From the NCBI GenBank assembly GCA_041741535.1, contig JBGSJV010000082.1, positions 18,425-82,424 of the forward strand: 64,000 nt of DNA, read 5' to 3'. Origin of the DNA: M30B19 sp041741535. GTDB taxonomy: Bacteria > Planctomycetota > Planctomycetia > Pirellulales > Pirellulaceae. The translations under genes were made by a program, and so were the position numbers. A model generated the notes under the pieces. That model did not search any database and was not told the DNA's origin. It worked only from the letters and a program-made list of their open reading frames with translations. Every line of letters begins with the position of its first letter. Within the stretch, counting starts at the first letter, position 1. Positions 25,428-34,718 of this stretch are shown here, one piece after another.

Positions 25428-26801
25428 TTACACCGAGTGATTTTCGAACGCGGTGGGCTTTTCCGCGACAAACGGAGCGTAGTCGAGCATTTTGATTTGA
25501 CGACCATTTTCGACATCGTACGTGATGTTGCGCCAGACGACTCGTTTGACTCGTAAAGCTTTCAAACATCCCCAAGCATAGGCCGTCGTGGCCAACGGAA
25601 CCGACAGCGATACGAACAATAGCCGCGTCACCCAGGTTACTGGTTCGGAGCGATGGGCCAATGTCTGCGAACGGAGTTTCGCCCCCGTCAACGAGGCCCG
25701 CATGACCGCTTGGCGCACGATCAAATAACCTGCGACTTGTCCAATCAGGAGGATCGTTACAGCGGCGACCGGCCCAAGGACGCGACTCCACAGTGGCTCA
25801 TCGGAAGGAACCAGAACCGCCGCGACCAAGCTACCAAGACACCACAACACGACACTGACTTGCAGAGCCGAAGTTACCAATGCGTGGACACCGGTAATCC
25901 AAAAAGTGGATTCGAACAGCCGACTCCATGTGAGCATTCTAGCTACGTAGCGAAAACAGAAATCGAGGCTGCAATCCTCGCGGTTGATCACCAAGTTCTG
26001 GGGAACAAACTCGATGCGTTTTCCAAGTCGTTGCAAGTTTTCGCGTACCGGTCCGTCGTCGATAATGGACGTCCGCCAATCGTCCATCAGACCACTGGTC
26101 AAGATATCGGAGTGACGGATGGCACAGCTACCCGCCCACGGGTTGCCCAACATCGCGGTAGGAACAATCGCACCCGCTTGCCAAACGGCACGAACCCAAG
26201 ACCCCAAAGACAAAGTACCAGGCTCAAACCACTGATTGCTGGTCGTGGCTCCGACCGATCCGTCGGCCATTGGTTGCAGCAAATTGGCCAACCAACGGGG
26301 TTCGGGAACGGCATCCGAATCGATCGTCACAATGATTCGATCGGCCTCGACGTCCGAAGCAAGGCTCTCAAGCGCTTGGACCAACGCGCTGCATTTAAGG
26401 CCACAGTTGGCGTGACGTAGACGCAGCTCTTGCAACTCCAATTGCAAGTCGTTTAATCCCAATTCCTGCTTGATGCTGGAAACCACGTGCCACGCCGGAT
26501 CAAGCCGATGGTCAACAACAATCAGGACTCGGTAATTGGAATAGTCTTGCCGGGCCAGTGCTCGAATCGTATCGGCCAAATAGGGATCATGACCGCGAAC
26601 GCACAGAATGACCACGGCCTCAGGAGAATAGAGGGGGCGGGACGTTGGTGAGGCGGCCGCGTGTCGCTCCAGCCCTTGGTCGTGACAAAGACGATCCAAC
26701 CGTGTGGCCTGGCGTCGAAGCCAAACCGAAAACGCAATCGCCGCGCCGATACTAAGAACGGCAAAAACACAAGCGCTAATAAACAGGGCGACGGCGAGCA
26801 T
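25428..26801 (-). CDS. Membrane glycosyltransferase, GT2/ceramide-glucosyltransferase-like
   Basis: A 457-residue membrane GT-A glycosyltransferase. After one N-terminal helix comes the catalytic domain: 'VVILCVRGHDPYLADTIRAL', the metal-binding 'TIDSDAVPEPRW', 'NPWAGSCAIR' and 'DDGPVRENLQRLGKRIEFVP'. The 'RYVARMLTWSR' stretch matches the (Q/R)xxRW-type acceptor motif. Two or three C-terminal helices follow. This layout resembles ceramide glucosyltransferases and other lipid-linked GT2 enzymes. ATG 26801 is used; a GTG directly before it is possible. It heads left with the epimerase genes upstream, so a role in glycolipid or exopolysaccharide synthesis is likely. Confidence 0.82.
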   Translation of the reverse strand: MLAVALFISACVFAVLSIGAAIAFSVWLRRQATRLDRLCHDQGLERHAAASPTSRPLYSPEAVVILCVRGHDPYLADTIRALARQDYSNYRVLIVVDHRLDPAWHVVSSIKQELGLNDLQLELQELRLRHANCGLKCSALVQALESLASDVEADRIIVTIDSDAVPEPRWLANLLQPMADGSVGATTSNQWFEPGTLSLGSWVRAVWQAGAIVPTAMLGNPWAGSCAIRHSDILTSGLMDDWRTSIIDDGPVRENLQRLGKRIEFVPQNLVINREDCSLDFCFRYVARMLTWSRLFESTFWITGVHALVTSALQVSVVLWCLGSLVAAVLVPSDEPLWSRVLGPVAAVTILLIGQVAGYLIVRQAVMRASLTGAKLRSQTLAHRSEPVTWVTRLLFVSLSVPLATTAYAWGCLKALRVKRVVWRNITYDVENGRQIKMLDYAPFVAEKPTAFENHSV

Positions 26802-27017
26802 CACTCTAAGTCTATCCTGCCCCAGTGGTCTTCGGGAAGGAACCGTGGACCGGACGAACGGTATTTTTCGACGACTACTTCGGAACCAGCTCTACGAACG
26901 GTGTGGTCGCTGCCATCTGGGGGATTGGCACAACCGCTACGACCCAACACCCGTCGAATTCCCGGTCCGGAGGTTTCCCGACTCATCGAATATCGTGCTC
27001 GCTCCCGTCGCCAAAAC

Positions 27018-28007
27018 TTACGGCAATTCGATTTGGCTGGACCAAGGCAAGTTTTCTTGATACCAACGAACACAAGCCGCCAAGCCGTCATCGAGTGTCA
27101 CTTGAGGTTTCCAACCCAAAAGTCGGCCAGCTTTATCGATGTCCGCCCAGGTCGATTTGATATCCGCCTTGTGGAATTCTCTGTTTTCGATAATCGCTTT
27201 TTTGCCCAGAAGTTTTTCGAGCTTTTCGATGATCAACGTCAACGTGATGGGTTGATTGCCGCCGCCCAAATTAAAGATTTCGTAGCCCACTTCTTTGATC
27301 GACGCGATGGTTCCGCGGGCAATATCGTCAACATAGGTGAAGTCCCGCGACTGTGAGCCATCGCCAAACAATTCGATGGGGATGCCTTGATCGATCCAGT
27401 GAATGAAGCGAAAGATGCACATATCCGGTCGTCCCGCAGGGCCATAGACCGTGAAATAGCGGCAGATCGAAACATCGATTCCGTAGAGATAGTGATGCGA
27501 ATAAGCCATCAACTCGGCCGCTTTTTTGGAGGCCGCGTACGACGAGATCGGAGTGTTTACTGCCAAGTCCTCGGTAAACGGCATCTTTTGGCCAGCGTAC
27601 AGCGACGAGGTACTGGCCAGCACGTATTTCTTCATGCCGCGTTGCTTCATCTCTTCCAACAAATACAGGCTTCCCATCGCATTGGTCGTCATGTAGATCG
27701 CTGGATTGATCATGCTGTACCGCACGCCAGCTCGGGCAGCCAAATTGACAACCGCATCGAAGTTGCCGTGTTGGTCGAATAGTCGAGCAATCGCAGTGCG
27801 GTCTTCCAAGTCAATTTTCTCGAAGGTGAACCTTTCCGCGGCACCCGGTTGGGTCCGCAACGAGTCCACTCGATGCTGTTTGAGCGAAACATCGTAGTAA
27901 TCGTTCAAATTGTCGATGCCGACAACTTGGTGCCCCTCGGCCAACAGTAAACTGGCGACGCGCGAGGCAATAAAACCGGCCACCCCAGTCACAAAATACT
28001 TGCTCAT
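27018..28007 (-). CDS. NAD-dependent sugar epimerase (UDP-glucuronate 4-epimerase-like)
   Basis: A 329-residue extended short-chain dehydrogenase. It has the NAD motif 'GVAGFIAS', 'GIDNLNDYYDVSLKQHR' (typical of UDP-glucuronate epimerases), 'NLAARAGVRYSM', catalytic Ser region 'ASTSSLYAG', and the YxxxK pair in 'SYAASKKAAELM', followed by 'RYFTVYGPAGRPDM'. It probably inverts C4 of UDP-glucuronate to UDP-galacturonate. AAGG lies 7 bp before the ATG. A 75-bp gap separates it from the aldose epimerase upstream. Confidence 0.9.
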   Translation of the reverse strand: MSKYFVTGVAGFIASRVASLLLAEGHQVVGIDNLNDYYDVSLKQHRVDSLRTQPGAAERFTFEKIDLEDRTAIARLFDQHGNFDAVVNLAARAGVRYSMINPAIYMTTNAMGSLYLLEEMKQRGMKKYVLASTSSLYAGQKMPFTEDLAVNTPISSYAASKKAAELMAYSHHYLYGIDVSICRYFTVYGPAGRPDMCIFRFIHWIDQGIPIELFGDGSQSRDFTYVDDIARGTIASIKEVGYEIFNLGGGNQPITLTLIIEKLEKLLGKKAIIENREFHKADIKSTWADIDKAGRLLGWKPQVTLDDGLAACVRWYQENLPWSSQIELP

Positions 28008-28081
28008 AAAGAAACCTTATTAGAAAATCCGTTGGACCGAAGCCGCACGCCGGTGATCGTTGTTGGGTAAGAGTCACATTA

Positions 28082-29137
28082 TTAGCCACGAATACCAAAT
28101 TGCCAAACGGTTTCTTGGCGGTATATCTGGCCCGGTTCCAGCAAACACGAGGGGAAATCCGCTTGGTTCGGAGCATCCGGAAATCCTTGAGTCTCCAAAC
28201 AGAACGCACCAAACCGCGGATACGCTCCACAGTTGCCGCCGCCGTCAAAATGATTGGCCGTGTACAGCTGGACTCCGGGTTGAGTGGTTTGCACGTGCAA
28301 GGTTCGCCCCGACGTGGGATCAAAGACCTGAGCACAGTCCCGCAATTGTCCCACAAGTCCGTCCACTGCGAAGCAATGATCGAACCCACGGGCGGGCGTA
28401 TCCAGGAGCTTTGCCAGTCCCTTGCCCATGGGTGTTGGTCGCAGAAAGTCCAAGGGCGTGTTAGCAACATCCACAAACTCCCCAGTTGGGATCAGGCCAT
28501 CGTCAACCGCCAGATACTGCTGAGCGAACAAGCGAAGTTCCTGGGATTCGATGGATCCTGAATCATGCCCGGCCAAATTCCAATACGCATGGTTTGTCAG
28601 ATTGATGACCGTCGGTTTGTCCGTCCGCGCTTCGTAACTGGTCGTTAGACGTTTTCCTGGGCTGACTTGATAAGTCGCTTTGATGGTTACGGTTCCCGGA
28701 TAGCCTTCGTCACCATCCGGACTGGTCAATGAAAAGTGGACGCCTGCTTGGGAATCGTTTTGAAACGTTTCGGCCGACCAGTTTTTTTTGTCGAAACCCT
28801 GAGTTCCGCCATGCAAGTGATTGGGACCATTGTTGGTCGCCAAATCGTAGGCTTGCCCCTCGATGGCGAATTTTCCTTTGGCAATCCGGTTGGCAAATCG
28901 TCCCACCGTACTTCCAAAAAACGAGCCGCAACCCAGCCAATCTTCGAGTGTCGGACAGGTTGTCACCAAATTCGCGATATTCCCGCCGCGATCACTGGTT
29001 TTGACCGCCATTAAAGTCGCACCGTAGGACATGACTTCGACCAACAGACCGTCGCCACTGTCCAGGACAAACTTGGCGACTGGATCGCGATTGGGGAGTT
29101 CGCCGTACGCTTGGCGAGTGACGGTGGGTGGGGACAT
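28082..29137 (-). CDS. Aldose 1-epimerase
   Basis: A 351-residue galactose-mutarotase-family enzyme that interconverts alpha and beta anomers. Visible family blocks: 'EVMSYGATLMAVKTSDRGG', 'STVGRFANRIAKGKF', 'NNGPNHLHGG', with a catalytic His candidate, and 'NLTNHAYWNL', with another. Near the end 'FCLETQGFPDAPNQADFPS' contains the catalytic Glu. ATG 29137 has GAAGG upstream and is preferred to TTG 29143. It leads the leftward sugar cluster. Confidence 0.9.
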   Translation of the reverse strand: MSPPTVTRQAYGELPNRDPVAKFVLDSGDGLLVEVMSYGATLMAVKTSDRGGNIANLVTTCPTLEDWLGCGSFFGSTVGRFANRIAKGKFAIEGQAYDLATNNGPNHLHGGTQGFDKKNWSAETFQNDSQAGVHFSLTSPDGDEGYPGTVTIKATYQVSPGKRLTTSYEARTDKPTVINLTNHAYWNLAGHDSGSIESQELRLFAQQYLAVDDGLIPTGEFVDVANTPLDFLRPTPMGKGLAKLLDTPARGFDHCFAVDGLVGQLRDCAQVFDPTSGRTLHVQTTQPGVQLYTANHFDGGGNCGAYPRFGAFCLETQGFPDAPNQADFPSCLLEPGQIYRQETVWQFGIRG

Positions 29138-29216
29138 CGACAACTACCTTCGGTGAGGAGAGGTTACAAACTTGGGGCGTGCAAGGGACAGTCTAGTCGG
29201 TTATGATGGGGCAGCA

Positions 29217-29849
29217 ATGCGGGGGCTGGTCAAGCATGGACTTCCAGTGAATTCGAGACCTGATTCTAACGACTCGGTAGTGGCGATCGGGGAAACCGGA
29301 TTGACCGAAAGCGTGACGTTTGAGTTCGATTGGGACCAGATTTTACGCGAAAACCTGTCGTGGCTGAAAAGGCTGTTGTATGTGCGTTTGGGGGAATCCG
29401 AAGCCGTCGACGAATGCCTACAGGAAGTCGGAATGGCGGCGGTTCGCCAAGCCGCTCCGATTCGCGACCCAGCCAAAGTCGGCTCGTGGCTGTATCAATT
29501 GGCGATTCGGCAAGCGCTGCTTTATCGGCGAAAAATGGGCCGGAAACGCAATCTACTCAAGCGTTATGCCGCACGACAAGTTCCAACCGAATCTGACGAT
29601 GGAGCCGCCGATCCGCTAACTTGGCTGCTGGATCGTGAGAGGGCCAGCGCCGTTCGTGTTGCTTTAGCCGAGTTAAAAGCGGAAGACCGCGAAATCCTCC
29701 TCATGAAATACGCGGAAAATTGGAGCTACGGGCAAATCGCCGATCAATTGGGGATCAGTCACAGTGCGGTGGAGGCTCGTTTGCATCGGTCCCGCCAACG
29801 ATTGCGCCGCGAAATTGAAAAAAACGAACTTCCCGATGGCAGGGATTGA
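29217..29849 (+). CDS. ECF-type RNA polymerase sigma factor
   Basis: A 210-residue sigma-70-family factor of the short extracytoplasmic type. Region 2 spans roughly residues 45-110 with 'LGESEAVDECLQEVGMAAV'. Region 4 has 'LKAEDREILLMKYAENWSYGQIA' and the helix-turn-helix 'DQLGISHSAVEARLHRSRQRL'. The ATG at 29217 is preceded by a G-rich stretch; a TTG at 29172 in the same frame would add 15 residues. The next gene, 162 bp on, encodes a membrane-anchored protein of anti-sigma type, which suggests control by sequestration. Confidence 0.85.
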   Translation: MRGLVKHGLPVNSRPDSNDSVVAIGETGLTESVTFEFDWDQILRENLSWLKRLLYVRLGESEAVDECLQEVGMAAVRQAAPIRDPAKVGSWLYQLAIRQALLYRRKMGRKRNLLKRYAARQVPTESDDGAADPLTWLLDRERASAVRVALAELKAEDREILLMKYAENWSYGQIADQLGISHSAVEARLHRSRQRLRREIEKNELPDGRD

Positions 29850-30011
29850 CCTGCCCCAACCGAAAGCTGGAAAATCCAACAAGATTTGTGCAAGTTTGAA
29901 CGGTTTCCCAGCAACCAATGTTTTGGTATCGCATTGTCGGCGGTACCCAATGATCGAAAATAGAAAAGTCGCTGACAGCAAGTCGGGCGATTTAGGAACG
30001 GAACTTGAAAC

Positions 30012-30797
30012 ATGAAGCCAGACGACTCGGAGGAAAACAGCGTGGATCCGTCGGGGTTGAATGGCGGAGTGTTTTCCGATGCGGTACCCGAATTCGAATC
30101 GATGGGTTTCGAATTGTTCGACTCGGTCGATTCACTCACATGGCAAAGAATGGTTGAAGATCGCTTGAGTGACGAGCAATACCGCGAGTTGCTATTGGCG
30201 ATGGAAGCCAATCCGACTTTGTGGCGGGAATGTGCCTTGGCTTTTCTGGAAGAACAAGCGTTAAAGAAGAGCTTTGCTGGCTTACGGTGTTGCCCCAAAT
30301 CGGCTCCACCTGGAATTCAAGCTGCCTCGACGCCGGTTGCCTGGACGCAAGTTGCTGCAAAAGACGTTGATTCGACGAAGATCGTCCGGAGACCTACGGG
30401 CGCGGCGGACATTGACTTGGGATGGGGAAAAGTTCATTGGCAGGTTGTCGTTCCGATCTTGGCGGTTGCGGCGGGCGTTGTTTTTTCGTTCTCTGCGTTT
30501 AACGAAATTTGGCGTGAAATGCCGGTGGACGATTTGGAGGCCAATTCCGTTCCCATTGTCATGGACCGCGAGTCCTTCCGCGACTATTTGGCAGAATTGT
30601 CCGCCGAACAACGACACGATTTGTTTGAGCGTTCCGCCGAACAAACCGTCGGTTTGCCAATTCAGGCTCAACCGGTTTCATTGTCGCCAGGTCGTGCTGG
30701 CGGGCAAAGACGTTTCTTGTTTTATCGAACTCCAGACGGGCGACAGATCATTGTTCCGGTCGACGACTATCAGTACGTGACTCATGATTTTCAATAA
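30012..30797 (+). CDS. Putative anti-sigma protein, one membrane helix
   Basis: A 261-residue bitopic protein. The first 140 residues are cytoplasmic and acidic, with 'RLSDEQYRELLLAMEANP', a helical segment common at the start of planctomycete anti-sigma proteins. One membrane helix spans about 143-163, and a soluble tail of about 95 residues follows. Position directly after an ECF sigma gene is the main argument for anti-sigma function; no zinc-finger (ZAS) motif is present. Its last 14 bp overlap the next gene, so the two are coupled. Confidence 0.6.
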   Translation: MKPDDSEENSVDPSGLNGGVFSDAVPEFESMGFELFDSVDSLTWQRMVEDRLSDEQYRELLLAMEANPTLWRECALAFLEEQALKKSFAGLRCCPKSAPPGIQAASTPVAWTQVAAKDVDSTKIVRRPTGAADIDLGWGKVHWQVVVPILAVAAGVVFSFSAFNEIWREMPVDDLEANSVPIVMDRESFRDYLAELSAEQRHDLFERSAEQTVGLPIQAQPVSLSPGRAGGQRRFLFYRTPDGRQIIVPVDDYQYVTHDFQ

Positions 30798-31707
30798 ACG
30801 ATTGAACCATTTTCGTTGGCTCATGCCACGCGGGACATTCCAAGTTGCTGCGGTCATTGCGTTTTGCGTGACGGGTTGCGATGCCGATCCCGAGTCGGTT
30901 TCCCAGCGCACAAACGAGCCGAAAGTCGTCGCCGCTGGTTCGGCAACGGAACGTGACGACGCCGTCAATTACACGACGACGACGCGGGATAATAACCCCT
31001 TGGTGTTGGCCGACCCCGATTGCCCTCCTTCCATCGTCAGCGATGAGTTGATTGGGTCCAACAGCGCGACGCATCGAAAGTTGTGGCTAGGGATTCACGC
31101 AGAACCAGCCCCACGTGTGCTGTTGGATCAGTTTGATTTGCAATGTGGCTTGGTGGTCAAAGAAGTTGTCAAAGGCGCGCCATCGGAAGGTCTATTGCAT
31201 CCATCCGATTTGATTAGTCAATTCAATGGCAGCGACTTGGCGTGTCAAAAGCGACTGTGTGCCATGATTGCGGAGTCAGGATCGCGAGCGTGCCGCTTGA
31301 CCGTTATTCGCAAGACCAAACGATTGGAAGTGAAAATCGTTCCGCAACCGATTGAGATTTTGGAGAATGGACAGATTGTTCAATTCACGATTCTGGCCGA
31401 CGACGAACTGGTTGGGATGGTCGACATGCCGAGAGCTGAAGACCGCGTTGCCGAACGATTGCGGATGTTCGTTGTTCAGCCGATCGTGCTGGTGGCCGAG
31501 TCCGATCAACCAAACGTTCCGGCCGTGGACGAATCAGCTGAACAATTGCAGTTGGAGCGAGTGGTCAGTTTTGGGCAAAACGAACGTGGCGAGCGGATCA
31601 TGATCGTCCAAGAAGCCGATCGCAAATTGAATTATTCGAGCCAAGACATCAAGTCGGCCTGTAAAGAAGTCCAAAAGCTCTGGGAGCTCGTGGAAGATCA
31701 ACCCTAG
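30784..31707 (+). CDS. PDZ-domain lipoprotein
   Basis: A 307-residue predicted lipoprotein. A hydrophobic leader ends in 'FCVTGC', giving a candidate lipid-bearing Cys at residue 32. A PDZ-like domain spans about 100-190 ('LWLGIHAEP', 'GLVVKEVVKGAPSEGLLHPS', 'LISQFNGSDL'). The C-terminal part is charged and unassigned. It has no protease domain. As third gene of a sigma/anti-sigma-like operon it could sense or present envelope peptides, by analogy with PDZ proteins that regulate envelope-stress sigma factors; this is inference. Confidence 0.7.
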   Translation: MIFNKRLNHFRWLMPRGTFQVAAVIAFCVTGCDADPESVSQRTNEPKVVAAGSATERDDAVNYTTTTRDNNPLVLADPDCPPSIVSDELIGSNSATHRKLWLGIHAEPAPRVLLDQFDLQCGLVVKEVVKGAPSEGLLHPSDLISQFNGSDLACQKRLCAMIAESGSRACRLTVIRKTKRLEVKIVPQPIEILENGQIVQFTILADDELVGMVDMPRAEDRVAERLRMFVVQPIVLVAESDQPNVPAVDESAEQLQLERVVSFGQNERGERIMIVQEADRKLNYSSQDIKSACKEVQKLWELVEDQP

Positions 31708-31732
31708 TGGTTCCGGCATAAGGAGATGAAGC

Positions 31733-33025
31733 ATGCGGCGTTTCTGGCACGGCGGATTGGCGACCGTTTTATGTACTTTGGGCTCGGTAGCGGCCAGCGA
31801 TAACGATGCAAAATCCGATCGGGTGAACTGGACAAACTGGCGTGGCGCGGATGGGGCTCGCGCTTTGGAAAACGGGCCAAAAGTACTGAAATTTGGCGGC
31901 GAGCAATTTCGATGGAAAGTCGCTTTACCAGGAAAGGGTAGCTCAACGCCCATCGTCGTCAACGGCCGAATTTTCGTTACCGTTCCGGTTGAAGGCGTGG
32001 ACGCTCTCCTGTGTTTCGACGCCAATGGACAGCAGGTATTTCAGACAATTTTTGGTGCAGAAAATCCGGGCAAACATCGACGCGGGTCAGGAGCAAATGC
32101 ATCGCCTGTTTCGGACGGGCAGGACGTCTTCGTCTATTTCAAAAGCGGAACCTTGGCCTCGGTGGATGGGCAAGGTGCGGTGCGCTGGCAAGTCGACTTG
32201 GTCGAAAAATACGGTCGCGAGTCCCTGTATTGGGACCACGGAACTTCGCCAATTTTGACCGAACGGTATGTCGTCATGGCTCGCATGGACGAACGCGATT
32301 CTTGGCTGGCCGCCTTTGACAAAAAAACAGGCGAGTTGGCGTGGAAGGTAGAACGAAATTACGAAACTCCTCGCGAATGTGATCATGGGTATTCGACCCC
32401 GATCGTGATTCAACACGACGGCCAAGAATCGATTCTGACATGGGGTGCAGAACAAATTACGATTCATCAAGCCCTGGATGGAAAATTGGTCTGGTCGTGC
32501 GGGAACTTCAACCCCGAGAAGAACGAATTGTGGCCCACCATCGCTTCGCCCGTCGTGGTTGGCGACATGGCCGTCGTTGCCTATGGTCGGGCGGATCGCG
32601 GAACACCAAGGTTATTTGGAGTTCGTTTGAGCGGCAAAGGGGACGTGACCAACACCAATCATGTCTGGTCACGCGACGATATCGGAGCCTTTGTCCCCAC
32701 GCCACTCGTGCACGGAAAAGAAGTAATCGTCTTGGGGGACCGAGGTGATGTCGAATGTTTGGATCCACAAACTGGGGAAACGATCTGGAAAGATAAGTAT
32801 CCTCAAGCCCGCGCGAACTTTTATGCCTCGCCATTGCTGTTGGGGCCTTACTTGTATGCAATCCGTGAGGACGGCGCTGCCTTCGTCAGCGAAATCGAAG
32901 GTCGAACCGTTAAACTGCTAGCTGAAAACGAAATGCAGCAAGATATCGTAGGAAGTCCCGTACCTTTTGGCGATTCGATTTTGATTCGCGGCGAAACTCA
33001 CCTTTTTTGCATCGCCCCGGAATAG
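31733..33025 (+). CDS. PQQ-like beta-propeller protein (BamB-type fold)
   Basis: A 430-residue exported protein: signal peptide with 'GGLATVLCTLGSVAAS', then 'NWTNWRGADGARA', the usual start of planctomycete propellers. Repeats such as 'SSTPIVVNGRIFVTV', 'SGTLASVDGQGAVRWQVDL' and 'VECLDPQTGETIWK' mark propeller blades. It lacks a Cys pair or other dehydrogenase marks, so it is more likely a binding or scaffold protein than an enzyme. A clear GGAG lies 9 bp before the ATG. It follows the PDZ lipoprotein by 25 bp and may belong to its operon. Confidence 0.85.
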   Translation: MRRFWHGGLATVLCTLGSVAASDNDAKSDRVNWTNWRGADGARALENGPKVLKFGGEQFRWKVALPGKGSSTPIVVNGRIFVTVPVEGVDALLCFDANGQQVFQTIFGAENPGKHRRGSGANASPVSDGQDVFVYFKSGTLASVDGQGAVRWQVDLVEKYGRESLYWDHGTSPILTERYVVMARMDERDSWLAAFDKKTGELAWKVERNYETPRECDHGYSTPIVIQHDGQESILTWGAEQITIHQALDGKLVWSCGNFNPEKNELWPTIASPVVVGDMAVVAYGRADRGTPRLFGVRLSGKGDVTNTNHVWSRDDIGAFVPTPLVHGKEVIVLGDRGDVECLDPQTGETIWKDKYPQARANFYASPLLLGPYLYAIREDGAAFVSEIEGRTVKLLAENEMQQDIVGSPVPFGDSILIRGETHLFCIAPE

Positions 33026-33141
33026 TCCCTACAATCACTACAGTTTAACTAATCCGACTGGTGGTCGGCGGCCGATTCCAGAAAAGAGCGGGAGTTGTGT
33101 TCTTCAACTCCGGTGGTTTTCCTGTGAATTTTGGCGATGCG

Positions 33142-34584
33142 ATGAGACCATCATTTACTTTGCTTGTCTGTCAGGTAGTTGCTGGGGCGGTCATAACAAT
33201 GGCTGCCGATAGTTCGATTGTGGTCGCTCAGGCGATTCAATGGAGCCCATCGATCGAACAAGCCAAAGAACGAGCCGCCGCCGAGAACAAGCCGATCCTT
33301 TTGCATTTCGGCTCGGAAGATTGTGGTCCCTGCCGCAATCTCGAACAATTTGTGTTCACGGATCAACGTATTGGTCAAGCGATCAACGAGCGTTTCGTTG
33401 CCGTAAAGATCGACACCAAACGACAGGCCAAACTGGCCGAGCAGTATCAAGTGACCCGGATTCCCCATGATGTTGTTTTAACGCCGGACGGTCAGGTTGC
33501 GTACCGGCGGATGAGTCCCGCAAATGTCTCCGCGTATCAGGAAATGTTGAAGGCGGGAAGCAACTTTGCGGCCCAAACCAGTCCGAGGTCTCAACAAGTC
33601 GTGGAGTCCATGTCGGGTTTGGTTCGGGAGCAACAAGAAGATTTGAATCGGTCGCCGTTTTATGGCGAACAGGCAGCGCAGGCGGGAACCGTAAACGGCT
33701 GGCCAACCGGCAATCAAGCGGTACCACAATTTAATGGCACCTTGCCACCGGCCAACGTGCGGCAAACGGCTGCCGCCGCCCCAGCGGAATTCGATAATGG
33801 CAATCAGATGAACCGCCCAGGGCCAACTCACGTCGGCCCCGAGTCGAATTTTCCCGCTGCGAATTATCAATCTCGCTCGGAACTTCCGGCAATTTCAAAT
33901 CCATTCCCAGGAAGTTTGCCGCCAGCCGGACTGCCAGCGATTGGGCAACTTCCGGTGCCCGGTGCTTTGGCGGCCGGACAAGGATTGTCACCGAACAATG
34001 CCCAGACATTGTCGCAGGGCGCTCCGCGATCCGTCATTGGTTCTCGCAGCGAAACACAACCATCCACGGCCCCGGTGGAACGAAGTGCCAACGCATACTA
34101 TCAAGAACCAGATACAGCAATTGTTGGCTTGCCAACTCAAAAAGTTCCTACAACGATCCCCAACCATCATCAGGTCCAACAAGTGACGGCCAACTTGACA
34201 CCCGCCGCGTCACCGATCGGTTTGGAGAGTTATTGCCCGGTGACTTTGTTGTCGAGTCAAAAATGGGTGAAAGGTAATGCGAACATCGGTTGCTACCATC
34301 GCGGCGTATTGTACACGTTCGCCGATACGGCCGCGTTAGACCGCTTCATGACAGCACCCGATCGATGGAGTCCGCTATTAGGTGGCTTTGACCCGGTCAT
34401 CATGGCGAACGAAAACCGACTGGAACCGGGGAAACGACGGTTTGGAGTATTTTGTGAAACAACGCCAGGCCAAGCGGCAATTGTCCTGTTTACAAACGAG
34501 GCCAATCGCGACCGTTTCAAACAAGATAGCGAGCAGTACCTGAAGATGATCCGCGATGTGACGGCCAAAGCCGACCAAGAATAG
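33142..34584 (+). CDS. Thioredoxin-like protein with YHS-like C-terminal domain
   Basis: A 480-residue exported protein. After a signal peptide (ending near residue 30) is a thioredoxin-fold domain of the DUF255/thioredoxin_7 kind, with active-site CGPC at residues 61-64 ('FGSEDCGPCRNLEQFVF') and the cis-Pro loop in 'QVTRIPHDVV'. A long Pro/Gln/Ala-rich linker follows. The last 120 residues contain 'YCPVTLLSSQKWVKGN' and 'YTFADTAALDRFMTAPDR', which looks like a YHS-type domain. ATG 33142 places the signal peptide at the start; the frame is open to 33061. A strong terminator follows. Confidence 0.75.
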   Translation: MRPSFTLLVCQVVAGAVITMAADSSIVVAQAIQWSPSIEQAKERAAAENKPILLHFGSEDCGPCRNLEQFVFTDQRIGQAINERFVAVKIDTKRQAKLAEQYQVTRIPHDVVLTPDGQVAYRRMSPANVSAYQEMLKAGSNFAAQTSPRSQQVVESMSGLVREQQEDLNRSPFYGEQAAQAGTVNGWPTGNQAVPQFNGTLPPANVRQTAAAAPAEFDNGNQMNRPGPTHVGPESNFPAANYQSRSELPAISNPFPGSLPPAGLPAIGQLPVPGALAAGQGLSPNNAQTLSQGAPRSVIGSRSETQPSTAPVERSANAYYQEPDTAIVGLPTQKVPTTIPNHHQVQQVTANLTPAASPIGLESYCPVTLLSSQKWVKGNANIGCYHRGVLYTFADTAALDRFMTAPDRWSPLLGGFDPVIMANENRLEPGKRRFGVFCETTPGQAAIVLFTNEANRDRFKQDSEQYLKMIRDVTAKADQE

Positions 34585-34611
34585 CGGCTGTTTGTAAACG
34601 GTTCCTCAAAA

Positions 34612-34651
34612 AACAACGCCCCTGATTAGTCAGCTAATCAGGGGCGTTGTT
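34612..34651. terminator. Perfect 18-bp bidirectional terminator
   Basis: The arms 34612-34629 and 34634-34651 pair perfectly over 18 bases with a TCAG loop. Five A precede the left arm, giving a U-tract for leftward transcripts, and T-rich sequence follows on the right. It separates the convergent thioredoxin-like and DUF1598 genes. Confidence 0.9.
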
Positions 34652-34718
34652 GAGTTTGGCGTCAGTTTCCAGAGATTTGCGATTCAATCAACTCAGTGGA
34701 ACCCATTCCAACCAAGGC

